Assembly: GCA_028565635.1 (NCBI GenBank)
Contig: JAOXYB010036684.1
Location: 1 to 13,700, forward strand
DNA from: Phoronis ovalis
Lineage: Eukaryota; Phoronida; Phoronidae
Direction of reading: 5' to 3'
DNA length: 13,700 nucleotides
The position numbers and the translations under genes were made by a program. Shown here piece after piece: positions 9,401-13,700 of the stretch (position 1 is the first letter of the stretch; the number at the start of each line of letters is the position of its first letter). The notes beneath the pieces are model-generated. The model saw only the letters and a program-made list of their open reading frames with translations. It searched no databases and was not told the origin of the DNA.

Positions 9401-11213
9401 TCTGAACAGTTTTAATCTAAAGTGTAAACGTAGAACAAATTAGACTTCAAATATTATTATTAACTATCAATTGGAATATTTGTATTTTAATAAATAAATA
9501 TAATAATTTTAATTTAGGTTCATGTATATAATATAAACGATCTAGTTCTGTTTTAACAGGTTTAATGACAAATATTGGTGTTTTCTTTAATTTCTGAACA
9601 ATTGTAGTTAACATTTTCTCTTTCAAACCAGATCTTAAAATGTCTCTAAAAATGCACCAGAAGCTATAAATTGCATTCTAAACTTCATACTTTCCAACGG
9701 GGGAGTGCCCCCGGACCACTCTTCAATACATAACACCAGGCATTTACTAACTAAATAATAGCTTTAAAAAACATACTATCATGCCATTCTTCACCCGATA
9801 ATAGAAAAGAACACTGCAATGTGATGACTATATATAAGTACTTTATATATGTACGTACATTCCCAGGATACAATTAGGCAGTATGAATAATGTTAAGATG
9901 ATTCATACTGCCTAATTGTATCCTGGGAATGTACGTACATATATAAAGTACTTAATATATATAGTCATCACATTGCAGTGTTCTTTTCTATTATAAAAAA
10001 GTCATTCCACAGAGCCCCAAGAATATTTGTTTCAGTAATTTAACAGAATTTGGGTTACAGATTCCATCTAATTAACAAGTGTGCTTAGTCTGAAAATCTA
10101 TATGAAAAAGTGTCTGACGGGCCTGCCTCGCCACATCATTGCACCTGCGACGCTCAAAGAAAAATCTCTGTGTTGACATCCATGGAATTTGCATCTCTGC
10201 CTATGCAAGAATAGCATAAGACTTTTGCATATGGAACACACACACACGCGCACACACACATACACACAACCTGACCTAGCTATGTTTGGACTTATTTTCC
10301 TTATTTTTATGCCTTACATGAGCTTGATCTCACAACTCAAGCTGTTATCGCAAAATTAAGGAAATTAATAGACGGACACACACATGGATGGATGACAGAC
10401 ACAGTTAACCACTGAGAAGCATAACTATATCCCTATAATCTAAAAACAAAATAAAGTAGGGAATCAAGGAAGGGACACCTTGCTTAGAAGATTAGTTATT
10501 AATTGTCAGTCTATATGAAAGACAGCTCCAAACCTCCATATGATGATTGCATGGCTCTTTTAAACAAGATGTAATAAGTGGCACAGTCCTGAGGGCCAGT
10601 AAATTTCTTTACCTAATTTCACTGCATACCAGAAATACAAAAATACTCAAAATCTGAGGGACAGTGTTCTTTGCAGTCAATCATAACTCGACAAGAACAA
10701 AAAATAGGCATTTAGCATAAAATTATATGGTGTAAATTACAAATCTTTTTATTAATTTACTGCATATCAGTGCTTTTTACGGAGTACATGTACCAACACA
10801 GATAATGATTTAGGTATATCATTTTCAAACTAAGCGTGTTGTGGACTAAACATTATACCTTTTTTTGGTTTTTACTTTAGGACTTAAATGGTCTGCTTTC
10901 TTTGTCTTTTTCGCTTCACTTGCTTTCTTTTTTCTAAAAATAGAAAATACACTTGTGTGTTAAATCAGAAGCAAGGTAAATTTATCTTACAATATTGACT
11001 GTATTATTGGACAAATATTGCAGGGAACAAATAAATTCATTAAATGCACCAGCTCTTTGGGACCACAGAATTCATTAAAACTCTTTGATCATACATAAGC
11101 ACCAAAGGTGCACAGGAGCAAATTGATATTCACCCTGGACTTGGTGTCCTTGGACCTTTATTTTTCTTGACTTTCTTTCGTTTCAATAAAGGCTCATCAG
11201 ACTCCTCAGACAT
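402..11213 (-). CDS. Spliced gene for a Lys/Ser/Tyr-rich, RS-like nuclear protein (8 predicted coding exons)
   Basis: Joining 11213-11134, 10933-10859, 6402-5638, 5460-5360, 2517-2452, 1698-1663, 757-679 and 471-402 gives one uninterrupted frame of about 423 residues. Intron phases run 2, 2, 2, 1, 1, 1, 2, and every junction has AG..GT on the minus strand. Visible features are basic clusters near residues 9-19, 66-76 and 91-95 (nuclear-localisation-like). There are roughly fifteen SP/TP sites and an RRSRSP patch at 189-194. A tyrosine-rich SPE(H/Y)Y repeat lies at 212-226, an ARSPSP patch at 277-282, and a Gly/Arg stretch closes exon 5. No RNA-recognition motif, zinc finger or enzyme domain is visible. 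Such composition is typical of splicing or mRNA-processing scaffold proteins, so a nuclear-speckle role is inference. I do not recognise the family. Extra exons in the long introns, or exons outside the window, cannot be excluded. Confidence 0.78.
679..757 (-). CDS. Coding exon 7
   Basis: The acceptor is GTACACCACAG before 757 and the donor is GTACAG after 679. Two bases complete Glu with exon 6, then 25 codons follow (EKHGAGEYKNNWDYRKGRD, then SREYEY), with the same Tyr/Arg/Glu-rich style as exons 3 and 4. It ends in phase 2. The composition match and the phase fit support it despite its small size. Confidence 0.7.
758..1662 (-). other. Intron 6, no further feature seen
   Basis: AT-rich sequence between exons 7 and 6. 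I see no repeat copy, additional exon or RNA gene. Confidence 0.5.
1663..1698 (-). CDS. Coding exon 6, 36-bp small exon
   Basis: Acceptor CTTCTTTCCAG and consensus donor GTAAGT bound 36 bp that read AFGQQFHCDPFK in the phase required by exons 5 and 7. Two other AG acceptors lie 11 and 14 bp further in, but both give an in-frame TGA, so the outer acceptor is chosen. Because 36 is a multiple of three with the same phase on both sides, skipping would keep the frame: a possible alternative exon. The sequence (Phe, Cys, Pro) differs in character from the rest of the protein. Confidence 0.6.
1808..1950 (+). repeat. Degenerate copy of the modular repeat core
   Basis: GGGAACAAACTTGGCCGCCAG and the following TTGTCCATACTGGAA match the core start (GGGAACAAACATGGCCGCCA, GTCGGCCATGTTGGAA). 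Similarity fades after about 1860. It lies in intron 5, plus orientation, and appears older than the array copies. Confidence 0.45.
2098..2304 (+). repeat. Single copy of the modular repeat: one core plus terminal module
   Basis: The core runs from TTGGCCACCACTCAGCCAT through GAAGCTGATC and GAAGCTGTTATCGC, then GTGTTACATA. It ends with CTATATGCC and a weak stem before GAATAAAA. It is a solitary copy without linker units in intron 5, plus orientation. It shows that core and terminal module can occur as a minimal element of about 200 bp. Confidence 0.7.
2452..2517 (-). CDS. Coding exon 5, Gly/Arg-ended
   Basis: A 66-bp exon with acceptor TTCTTTTCTAG and donor GTATAA. The first two bases complete Gly with exon 4, and 21 codons follow (residues 342-362). 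They form an acidic HASDGYSADEDH part and then a short RGYRGR stretch resembling an RG motif. It ends in phase 1. A 369-bp transposon-like element sits only 36 bp upstream of its acceptor in gene orientation, so branch-point use here may be altered. Confidence 0.74.
2554..2922. mobile_element. Non-autonomous TIR transposon (MITE), hAT-like by target duplication length
   Basis: The left end is TCCGGGGTACTCAAGG followed by a T run. The right end, read on the other strand, is CCC, ten G, TACTCGAGGTATTTTTTGG. The element is flanked on both sides by ACAATTAT (2546-2553 and 2923-2930), an exact 8-bp duplication as hAT-type transposases make (family knowledge). The inside is a run of about nine AATCCAAA-starting units of 28-30 bp (one of 45). 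No transposase frame is present, and the 63-codon plus-strand frame is only the translated minisatellite. It lies in intron 4. Confidence 0.75.
2602..2875 (+). repeat. Internal minisatellite of the MITE, about 30-bp period
   Basis: Successive units begin AATCCAAA or a close variant and commonly end GGTAGC or TATAC. Lengths are about 28, 30, 30, 29, 28, 45, 30 and 29 bp before the last partial unit. Confidence 0.7.
3230..3455. repeat. TGACCT-rich diverged repeat, left of array 1
   Basis: Repeated TGACCTC, TTTGACC, AAATGACC and TTACCT words with no coding potential. A similar tract with shared words such as CCATCATTTT lies at 4776-4890 on the other side of array 1, in the same orientation. Confidence 0.5.
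3599..4736 (+). repeat. Modular repeat array 1 (four cores, linkers, hairpin terminal module)
   Basis: Core hairpins begin at 3712, 3859, 4190 and 4519 (spacings 147, 331, 329). The order is partial linker, core, short junction, core, linker, core, linker, core, terminal module. Each core runs from ATGGCCGCCAGTCGGCCAT through TTGGAAGTAAT, TGACCTGTACTTACCCTGTACC and GATCGGATAAAAACTGAAGC to GACAAAGAAAG. Linkers (about 185 bp) contain GACATTTGACCT and end near TTTCCCGAAATGG. The final unit ends GTTACATACGACG plus a hairpin, then an A16 run at 4745-4760. It is intronic, antisense to the gene, and all reading frames in it are short. Confidence 0.85.
4776..4890. repeat. TGACCT-rich diverged repeat, right of array 1
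   Basis: Contains GTTGACCTTTAG, ACCATCATTTTGAAGATTTT, TTTGACCTACTGACCTC. It resembles the 3230-3455 tract in the same orientation, which suggests array 1 sits inside, or carries, this sequence. Confidence 0.45.
4891..5359 (-). other. Rest of intron 4, no clear feature
   Basis: T-rich runs at 4900-4910 and 5000-5125 and otherwise unremarkable sequence. A 62-codon minus frame ending at 5123 shows no protein-like features. Confidence 0.45.
5360..5460 (-). CDS. Coding exon 4
   Basis: The acceptor is TTTTGCAG before 5460. The first G completes an Arg codon with the AG of exon 3. Thirty-three codons follow, rich in Tyr, Lys, Glu, Asp, Arg and Ser (YEKYEDRED, then RRSSEYQKYKHDK), matching exon 3 in style. 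The donor is GTTTGT after 5360, phase 1. The frame would otherwise stay open about 13 more codons to a stop at 5320-5318, so reading through intron 4 could make a shorter isoform of about 354 residues. Confidence 0.8.
5638..6402 (-). CDS. Coding exon 3, main body of the RS-like protein
   Basis: This is a 765-bp exon open throughout in one frame, residues 53-306. Acceptor TTGCAG precedes 6402 and donor GTAATG follows 5638. It starts HYSPDSDSSSPPPKEK, then runs through two Lys/Arg clusters (66-76 and 91-95). Spaced SP/TP-Tyr motifs follow (ATPEY, ISPEE, YSPD), then RRSRSP at 189-194, tandem TSPEHY and TSPEYY at 211-226, and ARSPSP at 277-282. The regular SP/TP sites would suit CDK or SR-protein kinases (family knowledge). 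The composition implies an intrinsically disordered segment. A 135-codon reading frame overlaps it out of phase at 6007-5600, but that is a shadow. GC is higher here than in the introns. Confidence 0.9.
6455..6544 (+). repeat. Direct repeat, copy 1 (pair with 6735-6820)
   Basis: AACAAGACATTTGTCATGTC through TTAGAAAAGAATA, nearly the same as 6735-6820 except for a short deletion and a few substitutions. Spacing is 280 bp. It begins about 50 bp upstream (in gene orientation) of the exon 3 acceptor. Confidence 0.8.
6735..6820 (+). repeat. Direct repeat, copy 2 (pair with 6455-6544)
   Basis: Shares AACAAGACATTTGTCATGTC and the T7 tract followed by ACATTAGAAAAGAATA with copy 1. This looks like a local segmental duplication inside intron 2. 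Confidence 0.8.
6940..7198 (+). repeat. Degenerate minisatellite, about 30-bp period
   Basis: Units like GACCCATTTTCAGGGTTTTC, GACCAATTTTTTTCGG, GACATATTTTTAGGG and GACCAATCCCCATGGG recur every 30-33 bp, up to the edge of array 2. The style resembles the inside of the 2554-2922 element. I could not find paired inverted ends, so this may be a truncated relative. Confidence 0.5.
7200..8359 (+). repeat. Modular repeat array 2 (four cores, one disrupted, hairpin terminal module)
   Basis: Core hairpins begin at 7305, 7690, 7835 and 8142 (spacings 385, 145, 307). The order is linker, disrupted core, linker, core, short junction, core, linker, core, terminal module. The first core is interrupted after TTGGAAGTAAT by about 70 bp of linker sequence (7334-7405), then resumes at TAATCCGGGTCAATAT. 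The terminal unit runs GTTACATACGATG to CTATATGCCC..GGCATAAAA. The junction types match array 1, including the unusual core-to-core junction without linker. It lies in intron 2, antisense to the gene. Confidence 0.85.
8360..9797 (-). other. Middle of intron 2, no gene seen
   Basis: AT-rich. The only local structure is GGGGG AGTG CCCCC at 9699-9712, a small stem in a context that may be an old repeat. No exon with the composition of the gene was found. Confidence 0.45.
9798..9994. repeat. Near-perfect foldback (arms 91 and 94 bp, 12-bp loop)
   Basis: 9798-9888 is the reverse complement of 9901-9994 except for one 3-bp insertion in the right arm (ATATATA against ATATATATTA next to AAGTACTT). 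The loop is AATGTTAAGATG. No open frame and no clear target duplication. The near-identity implies either very recent origin or continuing arm-to-arm correction. In the gene's transcript the intron would fold into a dsRNA stem of about 90 bp. Confidence 0.93.
10236..10269 (+). repeat. CA microsatellite
   Basis: An ACACAC run with one GCGC and one ATAC interruption. Confidence 0.9.
10285..10400 (+). repeat. Diverged SINE-like relative of the modular core
   Basis: GAGCTTGATCTCACAACTCA followed by AGCTGTTATCGCAAAATTAA matches the second half of the core (GAAGCTGATCGGATAAAAAC, then GAAGCTGTTATCGCGAGACA). It is followed by GACGGACACACAC and GATGGATGACAGAC. Similar TTATCG plus GACGGAC tails are common in marine invertebrate short repeats (recollection, not checked). 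Confidence 0.4.
10859..10933 (-). CDS. Coding exon 2, lysine-rich
   Basis: The acceptor is TTTTTAG before 10933 and the donor is GTATAA after 10859. The first base completes the Gly codon left open by exon 1. Twenty-four codons follow, nearly half of them Lys, including KKK, KKTKK and an LSPK site. The exon ends on AG (phase 2), which joins the G of exon 3 to make Arg. It is 75 bp long. A strictly basic tract in frame with both neighbours, bounded by good splice sites, supports it. Confidence 0.74.
11134..11213 (-). CDS. Coding exon 1, probable start of the RS-like gene
   Basis: A strong acceptor (pyrimidine tract ending TTTTTTAG) lies directly before ATG at 11213-11211. The exon then reads 26 codons: acidic MSEESDE, the basic run LLKRKKVKKNK (residues 9-19) and RTPSP. 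It ends at GG before donor GTGAAT, phase 2. Because the ATG sits right at the acceptor, either a non-coding leader exon lies upstream or this is an internal exon and Met is internal. If the candidate leader exon ending at 11503 is real, it has in-frame TAA stops before the ATG, which would make this Met the start. Confidence 0.75.
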
Positions 11214-11300
11214 CTAAAAAAGCAAGCAAACAGTTCAAGGTTGAACCAGAAATATAGACAATATCTTTTTTTGGCTGATTCTTACAAAGCACATACCCAA

Positions 11301-11424
11301 TATTCAGATGCAATCGCCCGACTCAAAGTTGCATCTGAGACGTGACTGGATCGCATCTATGAAATATTGTACATTGCACATACGTTTGGAGATGCATCTA
11401 CAATAATAATGTATCTGAGATGCG
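11301..11424. repeat. Multi-hairpin block of GATGC/GCATC words
   Basis: CAGATGCAA at 11305-11313 pairs exactly with TTGCATCTG at 11329-11337. CGCATCT at 11352-11358 pairs with AGATGCG at 11418-11424. Further GATGCATCT and TATCTGAG words lie between them. It may be a small foldback element just upstream of exon 1. No function is assigned. Confidence 0.5.
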
Positions 11425-11503
11425 TTTCTGTATATTGCGTCTGTTAAAGCGACATTGGGAGTAATCCTGGTGTTACTTTAGAGATTAATAAAATTATGTT
11501 TAC

Positions 11504-11640
11504 CTTAAGTAATGCTACATTTAAATACCGTTATTATAATCATTACAGGCCCGTAAAGGACAAATCAAAGCAAACATTCGCTGGCCTTTCGTGAGCCTTG
11601 TCGGCATTTTAACTAACTTGAACATGTAATATAATAGTTA
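11504..11640 (-). other. Candidate non-coding leader exon upstream of the gene
   Basis: On the minus strand, CTTAAG followed by GTAAAC gives a fair donor at 11503. The upstream stretch is richer in CpG than its surroundings (about 11575-11610). It holds a short upstream frame starting MPTRLTKGQ that ends before the donor, and TAA TAA lies in frame with the exon 1 ATG. The left limit is not defined, and no promoter motif is convincing. This is inference only. Confidence 0.2.
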
Positions 11641-12460
11641 TAACATTTCTGTTTCTAGGGATCCTTTACAGGTACTTTCAATACCCCACGTGTATTTTTT
11701 AGTTTTATCTAAGCATGTAATATGACAGTGTTTCACAAAGATTTCTCACGGGTGATGCATTTTAATTGTAGACTTATTTAATTTCCTTCTCTTACATGTC
11801 CGAGTAAATTTATTTTTCATGGTAAGTAGTCCATTTCATAACTTGTTTTGTTTGATAAAAATGTTAATGATCTTTTTGGGATGAGTACTAACAATTCAAA
11901 AAAATAACCTTTGTCGTTTTATGCATGCAATAATAACTAACATTAATTTATTATGGTGCTTTCGTTCTTTTTTTTGAGTTACTGGAAGTGCAACAGTGAT
12001 TAATTAAATGCATATTACTAACACACATTAACTTCTCATGTTTGCAGGTAGTGAATACGTTAATTTTCTGAATGAATATGCTACAAACTAATTATTTGAA
12101 TTTATGTTAATAGAAAAAACGAACTATTGTTGTATTATGCACGAAATATCTAATTAACCTACGGTGTATCGCCAATGAATGTCGTTCAAATTATAAAGAA
12201 AATGGAGATAAATTTATGTAGGATTGCTTTATTACACTTCATACTAATTGTTCTTATTGGCGACAGTTATATTTCTATAATGAGGAACAAATTATTTGCA
12301 TATTATGAGTATATGTATAGCTAAAACAAAAATTTTCTGACGCTGTGCACATAACAGATTTTTTGTGTAATGCTAATGTGCTGCACTAGGTTATATTGCT
12401 AAGGTAATATCATTCTTGTTTATCACTAGGTAATTTGCCGATTTATAATTATATTATATT
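11640..12460. other. AT-rich stretch, nothing identified
   Basis: No reading frame over 60 codons, no repeat family shared with the rest of the window, and no RNA gene recognised. Confidence 0.4.
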
Positions 12461-12463
12461 ATA

Positions 12464-12710
12464 TCCGCTGAATCCACACCAATAAAACCGTCAAATCAAC
12501 CTCCAGAACAACCGTCAACAACATCTGTTCATTCGCTGTCTGCCGAGTCTAATCAGACAACGCTCATCAATCTTCTTTGCCGATCTCGGCATCCACTTTA
12601 ACAAACAACAGTAACATAGAATTCCGCATCATATGTAGTCTTCAAATATTATTCTATTGTTGAAATTCTGTTAGTACCATCTCCTTATTCATCATCAATA
12701 GTCATTGCCG
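12464..12710 (+). repeat. Diverged tandem duplication, copy 1
   Basis: AATCCACACCA, CTCCAGAACAACCGTCAACA, CATTCGCTGTC.GCCGAGTCTA, ACATAGAATTC and ATGTAGTCTTCAAATATTAT recur in the same order at 12815-13060, offset 344-353 bp. No coding frame persists through it. Confidence 0.75.
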
Positions 12711-12814
12711 CATTCACTCCGTTGCCACCGAACCAACAATACTGTCGTCTTTTTAAACGTGTCACTAGTCAAATCAACCTCAAGGACACCAGTTACCATC
12801 GCCTCTTCCATCAC

Positions 12815-13060
12815 TATCCGCCAAATCCACACCAGCAGAATCATGAAAACAACCTCCAGAACAACCGTCAACAATGTCTCTTCATTCGCTGTCAGCCGAG
12901 TCTAATCAGATAACGCCTAACAATCTTCTTGCCAATCTCGGTATCCAAAGAATAGTGACATAGAATTCTGCGTTATATGTAGTCTTCAAATATTATTCTA
13001 CTGATAAAATGCCGTTAGTACCATCTTCTTCACCGTCATCGATTAAGTCACTGCTGTGTA
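12815..13060 (+). repeat. Diverged tandem duplication, copy 2
   Basis: Same word order as 12464-12710, with substitutions and small indels. Part of the unit (GTCAAATCAACCTC, then GACACCAGT) is also present between the copies near 12768-12800, so the array may hold a broken third copy. The two 60-codon plus frames over it are by-products. Confidence 0.75.
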
Positions 13061-13165
13061 CTACTTCCTTGTACCGCTCCACGTATTTCTAACATCGGCA
13101 AACCATCTCTTTAATAATGTCTTCAACATCTTTTTACCAGACGTTGTGTTTCACAATCATTACAG

Positions 13166-13251
13166 TATCTGAAGATGCCAAAAAAAAATCGTTTGGCTCG
13201 GTAACAGCATTTTCAAGAAAGTTATTTGACCAAAGATCAAGCTACAAATAA
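13166..13251 (+). CDS. Weak candidate terminal exon of a plus-strand gene
   Basis: ATCATTACAG at 13156-13165 could be an acceptor. The following frame reads SEDAKKKSFGSV, then TAFSRKLFDQRSSYK, to TAA at 13249-13251, with AATAAA overlapping the stop (13247-13252). The composition is protein-like, but I recognise no family, I found no upstream exon, and 27 codons can be open by chance. Confidence 0.2.
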
Positions 13252-13599
13252 AAATGTAACAGGTCAAAGAAACAAAGTCCCTCTTAATTTCAAGTATCAA
13301 CATTGGAAAACAACAGCCACTTTGTGAATTTATATTTCTGAGTCCAAGAAAATTTGAGTCCAAAACTTTGTTACAAATTATTAAAATGTGAAGTACATAC
13401 AAGTAAAATATCCTTTAAGATATCGTTAATACCTCTAGAGATGCTTTAGTTAAATAAAAGTCAACAGCAATTAATGTAAAGATTTATTGACACTATCCTT
13501 TTAGTTCTAAGTAAAACTTTAGTAAAAATGTTTTTTTAATCAAAATAAAAGGGGCAATTAAAAAGAGTTACGGTAATTCTTCTCAAATTCGTACAAAAA

Positions 13600-13700
13600 A
13601 AAATTATTATTTTTCTTAATTTTGGGGTGTACGAAATTTGGGAAATACAAAATTCTCCGAAAATATGGGTGTACGAATTCTCGGAAACTATAATAAATGC
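13600..13700. repeat. Short GTGTACGAA repeat at the right edge
   Basis: GGGGTGTACGAAATTTGGG and GGGTGTACGAATTCTCGG recur about 46-50 bp apart, with AAATTCTCCGAAAATA between them. This is probably the start of another minisatellite-bearing element cut by the window end. Confidence 0.4.

Larger units (their letters stand above)
9995..10858 (-). other. Upstream part of intron 2
   Basis: Holds a CA microsatellite and one diverged repeat relative (listed separately). The rest is unremarkable, AT-rich intron. Confidence 0.45.

Noticed and set aside
9798-9994. Foldback as a classic TIR transposon with target duplication
   Set aside because: The arms meet with only a 12-bp loop, and the flanks (CACCCG and AAAAAA) share no duplication, so I list it as a foldback without claiming a transposon family.
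12705-12913. Two overlapping 60-codon plus-strand frames
   Set aside because: They lie on the tandem duplication, are not kept in its other copy, and show no sensible protein pattern.
13160-13402. 80-codon hydrophobic minus-strand frame
   Set aside because: The Phe/Leu/Ile bias is what the complement of A-rich sequence gives. There is no promoter or splice context.

Overview
This is a eukaryotic window, almost certainly from an invertebrate animal genome. It is AT-rich, has no bacterial-style gene packing, and long repeat-filled introns separate short exons with GT..AG borders. Several repeat families carry CpG sites that have decayed to TG or CA. I cannot name the species. The repeat style (TGACCT minisatellites, GGGGTACTC-ended short transposons, modular tandem repeats) suggests a marine invertebrate, but that is inference.

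The only gene I can support is on the minus strand and spans most of the window. I read eight coding exons by joining open segments across splice sites: 11213-11134, 10933-10859, 6402-5638, 5460-5360, 2517-2452, 1698-1663, 757-679 and, less surely, a terminal exon 471-402. The phases agree at every junction. The predicted product is about 423 residues, very rich in Lys, Arg, Ser, Pro and Tyr, with many SP/TP dipeptides, several basic nuclear-localisation-like clusters and an RS-like tract. It has no visible folded domain. It looks like a nuclear-speckle or mRNA-processing type protein, but I do not recognise the family.

The introns hold most of the unusual structure. Intron 2 (10858-6403) carries a modular repeat array at about 7200-8360, a 200-bp near-perfect foldback at 9798-9994, a degenerate minisatellite of about 30 bp period, an 85-bp direct repeat pair and a CA microsatellite. 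Intron 4 (5359-2518) carries a second copy of the modular array at about 3599-4736, TGACCT-rich flanks, and a 369-bp terminal-inverted-repeat element with an 8-bp target duplication that sits 36 bp from the acceptor of exon 5. Intron 5 (2451-1699) holds two older single copies of the modular repeat, and the window begins inside another copy. All copies lie in the plus orientation, antisense to the gene.

Upstream of the gene (11214-13700) are a small multi-hairpin block, a possible 5' leader exon, a diverged tandem duplication (about 12464-13060), a weak candidate terminal exon for a plus-strand gene (13166-13251) and a short repeat at the right edge. The best candidate for an undescribed system is the modular element. 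It has the same layout in two independent arrays: core, linker, and a terminal module ending in a hairpin.
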